NCBI GenBank assembly: GCA_951217055.1
Contig: OX578284.1
Coordinates: 21,740,187-21,804,186, forward strand
Direction: 5' to 3'
Length of the DNA: 64,000 bases
Origin: Gerris lacustris
Lineage: Eukaryota > Arthropoda > Insecta > Hemiptera > Gerridae
The position numbers and the translations under genes were made by a program. Positions within the stretch are counted from its first letter, which is position 1. The number at the start of each line of letters is the position of its first letter. This document shows positions 1 to 12,192 of the stretch, in pieces. The notes under the pieces were generated by a model, which ran no database searches, was not told the origin of the DNA, and was given only the letters and a program-made list of their open reading frames with translations.

Positions 1-188
1 ATAACGTTACCTTCTTTGGTGCTTAATTTTAAAGTTGAAACCATTGTTTACTTCACCTTGTACCATTCCTGTCCTTCTTCATCTTACATTTTGTGAATTT
101 CTTCAGTTTTTTTTTTTACCACTACTAGTAAACTTAAAAATAATAAAGATTCTCGACTGTGTTTTTCTCCAATGTGTGATAGCGACTC

Positions 189-475
189 ATCATGTAAGAG
201 GTTTAGTTCAATAACCAAACAACGTCTTCACACAAAAATTGTAATTTGAACAATTGACCGGTTTCGGCTGTTCTAAAGCAGCCTTCTTCAGATAATCTTG
301 AGGTTACTAGATTGACTTCACGAGTACAAGTGACTTGTACTCGTGAAGTCAATCCAGTAACCTCAAGATTATCTGAAGAAGGCTGCTTTAGAACAGCCGA
401 AACCGGTCAATTGTTCAAATTACAAATTTTGTGTGAAGACGTTGTTTGGTTATTGAACTACACCTCTTTCATGAT
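189..475. repeat. Near-perfect 287-bp palindrome (foldback element)
   Basis: Two 142-base arms (189-330 and 334-475) are reverse complements with only a few mismatches, separated by three bases (TGA at 331-333). Position p pairs with 664 minus p along the whole length without gaps. Each arm contains a small secondary stem-loop: on the + strand CTGAAGAA, stem GGCTG (381-385), an eight-base loop, stem CAGCC (394-398), then GAAACCGGTC. No open frame of interest was seen. It lies just upstream of the first visible JTB exon, probably inside an intron of that gene. The family is not recognised; a foldback or MITE-type element is inferred. Confidence 0.85.
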
Positions 476-674
476 AATGAAGATTGTAAACATGAGCCCT
501 TGCTCTGGCTTCTCACTCAAACCAAAGAAGTTAAAATGAATATCCTGTTCAACAGCTTCCTTCCACCGGACTCCTCTGGGTTTCTAGGCAACAATAATTA
601 ATTTAATCCTCTAGTCCACTTATTCAGTGATTCTGAAGCCACACTTTATTATTATTATTTTTTTTTTTTTTCAG

Positions 675-1577
675 ATTTTGAAGTAGCGAGTAAAAGTAAG
701 AAGGCCTGTGTACCTAATAAATACAAGGAAATTGTGAAGTGTTTGAAAAGTGGTATAGAAGCTGAGAGAAGGTAATTATTATTCTTATTTCATTGTTATG
801 TACAAAATAAAAATAAAAGTAATAATTACAGTAGAAGCCACCTTAAGACCAAACCTATGGCAGGTTACAACAAATTTTTGTTTGTTACTCCATACAGTAA
901 TATGCCAACTGTTCGATGTAACTAAAATTGACAGGAATCAACTGATATCTTTATAAAAGCGTGGTTAAAATAAATTTTATCTTTAATACACCTGGTAAAA
1001 AAACCCCCTGGTAAAAGGTCGGTGATACATAGTGTTGTATGATGAGTTAGCCCCAGCTGAATAGCTAGTTAAACCGAGACTGGATAAGAGTGTTTCTACT
1101 TTAATTTAATGTAAAAATGCGGTTTTATTTGTTTACTTAAGAGATGGACCTTAAAATCAAGGGTAGTAAGGTTAAACAAAATTAAAAACTCTTTCTATTA
1201 AAATAAATGTTCATAAAGTTATACAAATTACATCCTTTGACTGTGTTTTTGATCCCTTCTTGTGTTAAACAGTCCTTTTCTATTCTGTTAAATCCGTCTA
1301 AAACCTATATTTAGAATATAATAATTAGAACTTTTGGTCCTTTAATCTTCTTTGTTATTTGTTACTTTATTCTTCAATCATGGCTTTTTAACGTCTTGTA
1401 TTTTTTATTTTTAGCTGTACCAGAGTTGTTTGGCTTGAAGAAAAAAGGTTTTGGCAGTTTGAAATATTTTCAATTATCTTGGCTGTTACTTCATCTTGCT
1501 GTGTTTTCTTGAGACAGAAAATTCTTGACCAAAGATATCTAAGGAGTTTGCAAAGGCGAATGGCTAATTCAGTTTGA
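675..1577 (+). CDS. JTB: JTB-like transmembrane protein, last two coding exons (5' part missing)
   Basis: Two coding exons, 675-771 and 1415-1577, are joined by a 643-base GT-AG intron. The first has a polypyrimidine tract and CAG at 660-674 and enters with two bases of a codon, probably completing Asp. The joined frame reads DFEVASKSKKAC..., then RSCTRVVWLEEKRFWQFE, a hydrophobic membrane segment of about 20 residues, RQKILDQRYLRSLQ and a stop at 1575-1577. This matches the C-terminal half of JTB (jumping translocation breakpoint protein): a Cys-containing extracellular part, a conserved W.EE..FW.FE junction, one transmembrane helix and a short basic tail with RQ..LD. The family has reported roles in mitochondria and cytokinesis, and its molecular function is poorly defined. 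Earlier exons were not found in bases 1-674 and presumably lie outside the window. GSTCD follows on the same strand. Confidence 0.82.
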
Positions 1578-2070
1578 ATATAGGTAGAGTATACTTAAAT
1601 GAACATATAATATGTATCTTTATGTACAAGAACGGGGTACCGAGGGCCTATGGTGCTCGAAAGGAAGAGCAAAAACCTTAACAACTCCCCTCGATATTGG
1701 GGCTTATTTTTCTCCTCTCACTGTCCCCTACATGGGAACATATCGCTAGCAAGGTTTTTTTATTCAGTTTTGGCAAGATCCTTTGTGCAGAGATTTGTCC
1801 TTTTATATATTAAAGATGTATTGCTTTTAAGTTTTTTATGTATAGTTATGTACAATTTGTTTGTTTATGATGTAGTATTTGTTTAAACCCTTAATACATG
1901 GGAATTTAATTTAATGCTTAATTGTATCCCTTACTTATGACATATTTAATTTACTTTATTGTTCTGTAATTTGGACAGAAGAATCGATTTTTAAAGGAGA
2001 CAATTAATTCATTCCCCAAAAATTCAAGAATGTTAATTCTCCTTGTCAAAATCTTAAATAGACGTACAAG

Positions 2071-2104
<34 letters not shown>

Positions 2105-2390
2105 CTCATCACAATCGAAAGCCTCAATCATTACTCAACAATTGAAAATGCTGTATATCCCTCTAATTTTGTTTACTATCACCATCATTGTCTATAGGTT
2201 GAAGAAGGGAATACAATTTTTCAAAAATGTTGGTGAATCCATAAACGTAACTTTTAATCTTGACTATTCCCCTATCCTCAATTTCTAAAGAAGATAATGG
2301 TTATAATATCTAGTGTTTCTACTGTTCGTTAAGTTCTTAATTCTACTCAATTAAATACTTATTATCATCTTTTTTTCAGAAAACGAATAA
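1578..2390 (+). other. JTB/GSTCD intergenic region
   Basis: This stretch must hold the JTB 3' UTR and the GSTCD upstream region. An ATTAAA around 1810 could serve as the JTB polyadenylation signal. A run of about 25 A lies at 2079-2103, which could be a microsatellite or the tail of an old retrocopy. A pyrimidine tract ending in CAG at 2377-2379 lies 11 bases before the GSTCD start codon and may be the acceptor of a 5' UTR intron. No other gene was seen. Confidence 0.5.
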
Positions 2391-5300
2391 ATGGCTGAAT
2401 TAGTATTGGAGGTTTATGAAGATTATGGAGACTCATTGTTAGTTCCAATTGAGACGGCCATATGTCTTTCAGTAATCGAGCATACTTCAAGTAAACTTAA
2501 TATAACTCTAGTTTTGAATGAAAATGGAAATCAACAATCGTACCGTGTCAAGTATGCAATATCTGAATATTTATTATTCGAAAAGGTTAAAAGAGGTCGG
2601 TTAGATTCAAAAATATTGTATACATCATTACCTACTGTTATACTTGAAGAGGAATTGTATTATGTTGCTGGTTTAGCTGCTGTTTTGAGACGGGTAATTA
2701 AAATTAAAAATTTTATTAAATTACTATCCTTGTCATCCTGCTTATATTTGAAAGAATTTATGTTTTAAATGCCTGCTTGCCAACCTTACATCCTTGTCCT
2801 AACCTTAGCTAAAAAGAAAGGGTAATGTGGTGGTCGGTATTAAACATTTACTTTTGACTGTAACAGCTTTTGAAATTGACTATAAACTGATAATTTTTAG
2901 TATTTGTGTTTCATATTTTATGTGTAAATTTCTCAAAATCTGAGTTGAAACAGCTAAGTTAAAAATAACAGATTTTAACAGTAAATTTTTACCAGAGCTA
3001 TGAATAAGTGAAGACATTAAATTTTATTATTAATAAACATACTCTAGACTTAAGCGTATTGTTATCATTAAATGTGTGATAACACTCTGAATTTTATCTA
3101 TATGTTTAGCTTTGATACATAAATTATGAGTTAATATTTTAATCTTTTATTATGAAGATTGTGATTAGTAACCAAGTTAATTAAAGGTTTATTTCGCTCT
3201 TGTAAAATACAATACAGCTGATTTTATCTAAATGTAAATCAAACTTTAGGGGGGAGGGTTAAGTAGATAGAAGTTATAAATTTTAGATCGTCACCATAAT
3301 TATCATCCCTGATGCTACAGCTCTCAAAGAGCCTGGACCTTCAAAAAAAAAATTTAAATGAATATTATAATTTAGTCATATTTTCTTTGATTTGCTATTG
3401 TTCATGGGAAAATACAATAGCATTGTTGAAATAATGTTATAAATAAAAGGTAATAAAATTATTGTGAAATGGGCGTGAGTAATTTCCTCAAAACCTACAC
3501 TGAACTTACAAGACTTAGCTTGAAATTAATCCACTTTAAAGAATTTATTTTACAAAATGTTGAAAAAAATAGATAAATAAAATGAACAGATTAACAAGAT
3601 TTAAAGGTTGAAATCAATATTTGGGTTTAAGTTTTTTTTAACAAGTGTAATGAAATATATGCTAGGTAAAGACTGTATACTAAATGTTTTTAAAAAAACA
3701 ACAAAAATTACTAATAAAAATACAAAATTTAATATTTATTACAAAAAAAAGTATTATTATTACAAAATTAAAAAGCAACAAGTATTGATTGATGCTAGTT
3801 CTTTATAGCTCCTTTAAGAAGGATCCCTTTTGAAAATGGATAATTCTTAATTTAAGTTTGTGGAATAGGATTTATAAAATCTCTGGAATTCTATTTGATT
3901 CCTAATGAGGAAATTTCCACTCTAATGATCACATCAAATTTATGGGTCCTATGCAGATCCCTCTATCCTGGAAGAATAATATTATATTGTTGTTTGAAGA
4001 AGATTTCATTTATGGTGTCTGTATATGTGGTGCTTGCTATGAAATATTCTTTCTTATAAGCATATTCAAGCTTATTCTTTGGCTCAGTTACGCATTCCTA
4101 AGACTGGGCCCCAAATGGTATACCTTCACCCATGAATATGCACATCCTTGTAAGGAGAATGATGTATTTTTACTTTTTATTTTCAGATTGTACAATACAG
4201 TGAAAAGTTAGAGTTACTTGGATTCAGGCAATGTTGTCTTGCTGCACCTGCCGAAGTGTCATGTTGGACACGTTTTTGTGAAGTGGATATTGTTTATTGT
4301 ATGCATAAAATAATTTCGAATAAATCGAACGAAATTACATTAAGTGAATTAAAAATAACCGATGAAGATTTAAATTCAAGTACTGGAAGGAAAGAAAGTG
4401 GTTTAGATTTAAGTTATTTGCCCGAGGAACTAACTACTCTGGAATATCATCTTTCAGTTCCAGCAAAAGTTCATCAAAAAGGAAAATATGGTGAAGGTGG
4501 ACCAAGACATGATTATGTTGAAGGTCCTCATATGGTTGTATCAGATCTTGTCATAGCGGTTTGCGTTCATCTCATTCTAGATTATCATGGAGCCCATAAT
4601 AATGATGTCATACCATTCATTACAAAATGGTACGTTATTGTAGACAATTTTATTTTATCTTACTGCCTTTTTTATTGTGATTTATCTATTATCTATCTCA
4701 ACTATTAATGTTTATTATTCTTTAGGTTAAAAAGAGTTAGCTTTGAAGATGAGTTTGCCAACAGCCTTAGTAAAGTTGGGAATGTGTCGTGGATTGAAAA
4801 CAAAGGATTTCACACATGGTGTTTACCCAAGTTAAAAGGTGGACCAGTTGATCTATATAAGAAAGAAGGAACTAGAAGAAAGAGGATATTCACTCAGGGC
4901 GAACTTCTATCATCTAGTCTTGAAGTTATTAGTGAGGTTTGTTACTGTTTTGCATTAATTTTCAACCATACAGAATTCATTTTGTAAGGTTTAAAACAAG
5001 AATTTGTTCCTAGGGTGCATTCAGTATCACTTACCAGGTAGACCTAGAAGTAACCAGTGTGTCCTGCTTTATTACTCGTGTCAAAAGCATGTAGACTCTG
5101 TCACATGGATTATGTTCAACCTTAGACTTTTTGAATGATCTAAGTTTCTCATTAGAACACAATATGTTTTTTATTTTTATAAATATGATCAATTATTATA
5201 GAACATAGAAGTGTTTAATAATTATTATATTTGATTTTTAGGTAACATTAATGGAGTACGGGAAGCTTTTTGATAAATCAGATTTAGATTCTATTGGAGT

Positions 5301-7982
5301 TGTTTTACCTGATGTACCAAAAGATAGATTAGAGAGAAAGACACAACAACTTACTAATTTAGCTAAAGCTGCATTACAGGTTCGTTTAAACTAATTTAAG
5401 CAAGAGTGGTTACCATTTAATTGAAATTTTAGTTTATTGATCTGATTGTAAACCTATTGCCTATTAGCAATGTATACCAATAATTCAGTAAGATATCTTC
5501 TCTACATTTTCAAAATCATTTGCACTCATAATTGCAAAAGTACCTCTTTGTAAACCATTTATTGCTTTCCAATTCCAAGATTTAGTATAACTCTTTTGTT
5601 TATTATTTTGTAGGTTGCTAAAGATGGAGATTTAGTGGCAGACCTGTGCTGCGGTTCTGGGCATTTAGGTCTATTATTGGCTACATTACTTCCCAAGTGT
5701 ACAGTTATATTATTAGACAATAAAGAGAAGTCAGGCGAGAGAGCTAGACTTCGAGTTCAAGAAATGAAATTAAACAATGTTAGAGTTGTTCAATCTAATC
5801 TTGACTATTTCATTGCGAAATTCCAGGTACTAATTTTTACAATTCTTTATTACCTTTTCTTGTTTTTGTTTTTTTATTAACTAATGATTTCTTGTTGCAT
5901 CTTGTGGCAAATTTTCTAATATTTTTAGTTATAATACCAAAGTATAGGATAATAACTTTTGACTTATTATTAAAACTGCCTATTTTACTTTATTTGTTCA
6001 CCTACACCTTAGTAAAATTTTATGACATTTGAGCTGACATCTCTCTCTTTTATAATTAATAGTATTTTTTAAGACTTTTTTAGACTTCACTCAAACACGC
6101 AAAAAAATACCTTAATCATAGACTGATGAAATCTCAACTCTTAACTTGCCTGACTAAATAGATGCGACTCAAAGGACGGGAAAGCTTAACCCAAACAATG
6201 CTTACTTTTAGACAGTTGGCCAACTTACATAAAATTTCCCTATTTTACATTAAACTTATTTAATATTCTATTTATTATTTTTATTATAGGTTGGTGTGTC
6301 TCTACATGCTTGTGGAGTAGCATCAGATTTGGTTATTAGCAAATGTTTGATATCAAAAGCGCACCTTATTCTTTGCCCTTGCTGTTATGGTGGAATTCAG
6401 GTATGATTTTTGTTTCTTAATATATTATTATTGTATAACCTTCAACTTTTATTATATTATCTAGATGCGTTATTTTGTCCATATTGATTAATGTACATTT
6501 TGTCAATGTATTAACTAATTTAGATAGCTCATAAATTTAAAGGATTTTTTAGAGTAATTGCCGTATTGTCAACTCCTGTTAACTCAACAATAGTTTTAAC
6601 ATAATATCTTAATTAAATCTAAATTTATCTGAGGAAGTAATCCTGTTGTTTTGAAACTGTCATTAAAATAACATGAGAAACTCATTTGCTAACAAGTCTT
6701 ATCATGAGCAACTTCTTCGACAATCCCTGCAAAGGATCTGATATGTTAGGATTCACAAAATCTCTGACAAAGAGCTCAGATTTGTTAAACTAGATCATCT
6801 CTGGCTATGAAAGCACCATGAAATGTTATCTTTGTGTATTATAAACATGTATTTAATTTTTATTATGATTGGTATTCATTTTTTTGACAAAAAAGTTTTT
6901 AGATTTGTTAAAATGCCCCTCTGGGGGAAAGTGCTCCTCCTTTTTATTCACACCAATCCTACATTTTTTCAAATTGTTATATGGGATAATTGTGGTATAT
7001 TTTAATTAGAGCTGGAGAGGTATTTTATATTTAATTTCTAATTACTAATTACAGAAAATGTTGCAGTCTTTCTTTAAAATATACAATATTTTTACTTTGA
7101 TTAACATGGAGTTACAATTCTTTACCACAATATATGCCAGCATAATGCAGTACATACAAAAAAAAGAATCAATTTTCATTAAAAAAAATAAATAAATAAA
7201 TAAATGAGTTCAGATCTACTTCTGAGGTACAGATTTACTTATTTACTGAAAATCTTTGGTTTTTTCATCATTAAAATTAATGATAATCATAATAACTAAC
7301 TAAATAAGTTGCCATGAGGCAAAAATTTACTTGGTTACTCACCCTAAATTTGTTAACCACTTATAGGTATTATTTTGTCTCAGTAACTATTAAGACAAAG
7401 GGATATTTATGCCAAATAACTTAGAGCCAAAGGAACCCTCTCTTCTGTATAAAGGTGATTATATCCCTTAATCTAATTAAGACAAGGGAATATTTACACA
7501 TAAAATAATACATTATTATTAATTAAAATATTAAAGTAATTTGGGGTTGGTAATCAAGTAAATGAGTGTCTACTCTTGAACATAGTTCACTGTGTTATGG
7601 ATATTTTACTACATCTACAAGGATTTTCATTAAGGTACACCTTTTTGGAGTAAAGTGTACACTTTACCCTTTAGACTTATGCTTCCCTTTAACATTAGAG
7701 TTTTAACTAGCTTTTTTCTTTCTTTTTTTTCAGAGTAATCATATTGTGAATTACCCGCAGAGTTCAGTTTTTCAAAAGACAGGGTTGAGTGAGTACGATT
7801 TCTTTGTGTTGGCTCACAATGCAGATACTTGCGACACTGAGCAAGGTCATATGGCAATGACAGCAGTAGATACAGACAGATGTCTATTTATTTCTGAGAA
7901 CGGCTACAGTGTAACACTATCAAAACTCCAACCTCCTGACTGTACCACACGGAATAATATGATTGTGGCTGTTTTCTCATGA
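2391..7982 (+). CDS. GSTCD: GSTCD-like methyltransferase-fold protein, complete, seven coding exons
   Basis: Coding exons are 2391-2693, 4187-4629, 4726-4936, 5242-5379, 5614-5826, 6290-6400 and 7734-7982. All have GT-AG junctions and the frame is continuous, giving 555 residues against about 630 in the human protein. The N-terminal third corresponds to the GST C-terminal-like domain that gives the family its name. The C-terminal half is a Rossmann methyltransferase fold: motif I DLCCGSGHLG at residues 375-384, HACG at 442-445, CPCCYG at 465-470 and a VDTDR segment in the last exon. The family is a predicted SAM-dependent methyltransferase with no firmly established substrate. The start is the first ATG after a likely UTR splice acceptor and leads straight into the conserved N-terminus. 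An AATAAA at 8172-8177, about 190 bases past the stop, is a likely polyadenylation signal. Confidence 0.9.
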
Positions 7983-9363
7983 AATTGTGATTTTTATTTG
8001 TGTTTTATATATTATTTTTATACTCTAGTTTAGTTGTTGTTATTTACCTCTTACCTTAAGAGTATTTTTCTTTTATTACAGGCCTAAAAATTGGAAAAAA
8101 AAATCTTGCCGCTATTAATTAATTTAAAAAAAGGCATTGCTTTATGTTTAACTTTAAAATTTATTAATACAAATAAAAATATATTCGATTATTTATTTAT
8201 CAAATTGTCAATATAAAATGAAGCGCTTATTTAACACATGATAACTTTAATAAAAGTTTGTTATATTATTTATCACTTTCAGACACTATTTTAAAATTTG
8301 GTAATTTTAGCAGCAATGCCGAATTATTGTTATGTAAAATACTCGTTGAATTTGTATAAAAAATAAAAATAATTATAAATCATCTTAAGACTTTTAAATT
8401 CCCCTATCTCCCCTTTCAATAATTATTTACAGAAGGATTTAAGAATTTAAACAAATGTTGCAAAAATCATTGCAAAATATAAATATATTATTTAATAACA
8501 AGAGCTTAATAAATAAATTTAAAAAAAAATTTAATTAAACATCAAATGCATTACAATGGAATTTTGAGTTCTTTTAAAATTAAAATCTATAAATGTATTT
8601 CTTTTTTTAAAAAAAATATAAATATTTTAATAGTTTTACATATAACCCAAACGATACAAAAAATAGAATTAATTAAAACATAAAATAGAATTATAACATG
8701 TTCTAAAAAGATGATTTTTCAATTTGTTAAGGGAGGTTAAGAACACCGAAGAAAAGAGTGTTAGGGTTATAAATTCAAGATTATGACATAATGAAATGAT
8801 TCACAATAAAAAGTTTTTTATTTTTACATTACACAAAGATATCAAGCACTTTTTAAATTTAAATTAAAAAGGCCTTGGTTTTTGTTTGTCTTAAACAATC
8901 ATCAGATTATATAATGTTTTGTTATATAATTCCCTGAATGGATTCACTTTTTAAAACCAATTATGATAAAATACAATTTTTATAAAATTGAAAATTAATG
9001 TTATCTTAGAATGTACAAGAGCTTTTGTTTATTGATTATTAGCAAGGGAAACATGTGAAGAGGGTAAATTGAGAACTCAATTTTTTGGCACTGTGTCAGG
9101 TGGTCCAAAATTCAATTTAAAATATTTTAACAAATGTAAATCCTTATATATTGTGTGTGTGTGTTTATTATCACACTGCATTTAACTTTCTTTTTTTAAA
9201 AAATCAAATAGATTACCTTCAATCTTACAGCTTTGTTGTAATAATAATACCTTAGATGGAAGAAATGGAACAATTTCGTATACTTTTATCACAGAAAATT
9301 ACAATGCTTTAATTATGTTGAAAAAGAATATCAAAATAGTTTACTGGTAAACAATGCAGGTAG

Positions 9364-9626
9364 TAATAAACAGCTTGCTTTACCGGTGAAATCAGCATCA
9401 CAAAGGAGTAGAAGTCCGACAGTATGCTTCCACTACTGGAAGCATCTTCAGGGGTGTGGTGTATCGTGATGTTTACTTGACGCAACAACAAGACATACAA
9501 GGAGGTTGTTTCAAGTAAACATTATGATGCACCACACCATTGAAGATGCTTCCAGTAGTGGAAGCAAAACATAAGACTTAAACCCCTTAATGATGCGGAT
9601 TTCACCAGAAAAACAAGCTGTTTATT
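9364..9626. repeat. Foldback element with about 125-bp inverted arms
   Basis: Left arm 9364-9489 and right arm 9502-9626 are imperfect reverse complements, best between 9426-9480 and 9511-9565. Each arm carries a nested hairpin, CTTCCA/TGGAAG around a GTAG loop, flanked by TGAAGATG and, in the right arm, by CAAAAC. The layout matches the palindrome at 189-475 but the sequence differs. It contains no meaningful open frame. Confidence 0.75.
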
Positions 9627-11274
9627 TCCAGTCTACCCACGGAAGCCTACGCACCAAGTTGATGCAGGTAGTAGTTATTTTATTTTTTCTGATGAATCAG
9701 ATTCAAAGGTTTTCACCTTAAGTCAAAGTTTTAGTTTATTTGTCCACATCTGAGCACATGTTCCTAAGCATTGTCAATTGTTTTACAAGAATATGTACAA
9801 CAGTAAATTATTAATAGTATTAGCAATTCAGTCCGAACTCAAATTATTCAAATTCAGATTTAATATTTGTTAAGGGACCCATAAACATTCAGATACATCG
9901 TAAAACCAAATCCTACAGAACCATGTTTTGATTATATAAACAAGTTAGTAAGTTCTGAAACTTGTTTGGAAGACCAGCGATACAGTGTGTGTATATGGGC
10001 CGTTCAGAACTGTGATTAAAATAATAATAATAATGAGGACCTGTGTAAAAACATAAAGAAAAATTTAGAGGTTCTTGACAAAAGCTCAAGAATTATTTGT
10101 TTTGTGTTTACAAGAATATTCTGAATGTAAACGCAGCCTTATAGATTTATTATTTGTTTAACTTATTTTTATATTAACGTTTTATGCAAAGAAATTACTT
10201 AAAATGTTAATAAACACAATATTAAAAAAGAATGTAAGTAAAATAATAAATAAAAAAAATGATTAACTTTAAATCATTGGAAACATTATGAATTTCTGAG
10301 CAAAATTCCTTTTTTAAAGAAAATAAATAAATAAAACTTGGATTTTTTTTTTTTTGTTCATAAATTTTTCAAAATTCTTTATAACAAAAAATAAAAATAA
10401 TTCAAAATGTAATAAAACTTGGTAATACAACAACTCTAAGTCGTAAAACATAAAACAGTAGCTAAAACAACAATATTAGACTTTAACCAGATAATAATCC
10501 AATATATATGGTCAGGCTAAACTATATTTGACAATTAGGTGTTAACAACTTTGATCATTAACATTTACTCACTACACATGATAAATAACAGATATTTTCT
10601 CTTTCTACATAACTTCATTACATTTGTCATTTATTTCTATATATTATCACAGCTAATCTCTAAAAATAAATTAAACATTTATAAAAGAGATAATGTACTA
10701 TTTAAAATATTAAATTCTATTAACAATGGCTCATTTAAGATTTAACAAAAATATATGTATTTTTTAAAACTTAGGATCTAAATAGTGTATCACAGCAGCT
10801 AATTCAAAAATGCAATTAATGAAAAGGGCCAAAATATATTTTCTTTTTTCTCTCTCACTCTTTCTTTCTATGCCCCAATTAACATAACATAACACAACAC
10901 AAGGCAAAAGGGGCCAGCTACTTCAGTCATATATTCAATGTGATCATTAGAGTAAAACATGAATCACCTCTCTAAGAATTGAACCAGGTATATTTGTGTT
11001 TAGGATTGTTCCACTACAATCCCTGTGATGATGTTTTATGATTATTGTTATAATTAAATTAACGATAAAAAACAAAAATATAGGGAAAAGTAATGCTGAT
11101 AGTCATAAAATAATCATTAAGTATATAATAATGAAAAAGTCACTTTCTGTGAATTTTGAAGACTGGCGACGTAATATGTTAAATAAAAATTAGGGAAGCA
11201 ACATCTAGACTGATTAGTTCAGATAGTCTAAATACTTGTCTAGTTTAAATAGCAAAATGTTAATTTTTGTCAAA

Positions 11275-11475
11275 CGGCACTTCTTTACATTGTTACTCCC
11301 CTTATAAATAAAACAGAGGGGTGTAACAATTTGAAGAAGGTGTAGGGATTGTTCTTCTTTAGACTGTTACTCCCCTTATAAAAACAGAAGTGTGATATCC
11401 CTTTGTCCCAAAGTACATTGGGACAAAGTCTGTCATTTACATTCTAAAAAATCATAGGGGAGTAACAATCTAAAT
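11275..11475. repeat. Short-hairpin dispersed repeat, copy 1
   Basis: It contains inverted blocks TTGTTACTCCCCTTATAA and GAGGGGTGTAACAATTTGAAG, then a second TAGACTGTTACTCCCC block and a terminal GGGGAGTAACAATCTAAA. Related copies with the same TTGTTACTCCCC / GGGGAGTAACAA inverted words occur at 49845-50045 and 62240-62430. No coding capacity. A MITE-like family is inferred from the copy number and hairpin structure. Confidence 0.65.
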
Positions 11476-12192
11476 TCAAACTAATTTACATATACAAGCA
11501 TTATATTTTACTTATGTTTTACATGTATTGAATCCTAGAATACTTATATTAGCTATAAATGTATGCTATTACTAATCGAAGTACGGCATTAGGGAAGGAG
11601 ATAAGGAAGTAAATACAGTATCAAATGAAATATATCGAAATACTTCATACTAAAATATAGAGGAAGATTCTGCTGTTATCATTTATTTATTGTCTTGAGT
11701 TAAAATTTCTAAACCTTTTACTTTTCAGATTAATTTTCAATAAGAAAAAGGTGTTTTAGCAGAGGTTCTGTTGAACTTCAAACCGGAAAGAAGGAATGTG
11801 TAGAAGGTATAGGAAATCATGATAATATTTAAATATTTCCATTTGATATAAAAATAAGAGGCTCTTAGATACGAACGAGAAAATTATATATCATATTTCT
11901 TAAAATGATTTTTTAGTTAAAATACATCGTGGTGAAATATTTACTCTTTACTATTTCCTTTTCATCTAGTCTTAAGAAAAATTATTTGTTTAGACGCCTA
12001 ATAACTACAAAATATTTTTTCACTGTCAATAAACAAAATTAGAATAATATTTCTAAAGAAAAACTAAATCAACTGCAATAATGTTTTTGTTGTGAAATAA
12101 GTTTGTACTTAAAAGATAGACTAGGTTTTTATAGAGAAAAAAATAAAATTGTATCAACGAAGAGTAAGAAAATATTATTATTTCTAATTTCT

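Larger units (their letters stand above)
7983..12192. other. AT-rich intergenic region between GSTCD and the first SWEET gene
   Basis: About 4.2 kb, very AT-rich, with no coding exon that I could support. It holds the GSTCD 3' UTR, a foldback element at 9364-9626 and a short-hairpin repeat at 11275-11475. The remainder is low-complexity A/T sequence with small microsatellites, for example GT repeats near 9153-9165. The last part must include the 3' UTR of the minus-strand SWEET gene. The stretch has stop codons in all frames at short spacing. Confidence 0.6.

Noticed and set aside
1650..1886. Open frame of 78 codons after JTB
   Set aside because: No splice support or recognisable domain; lies in the likely JTB 3' UTR and looks like chance coding in AT-rich sequence.
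3608..3808. Lys- and Tyr-rich open frame inside GSTCD intron 1
   Set aside because: Low-complexity composition and no homology; the intron is spliced out by well-supported exons on both sides.
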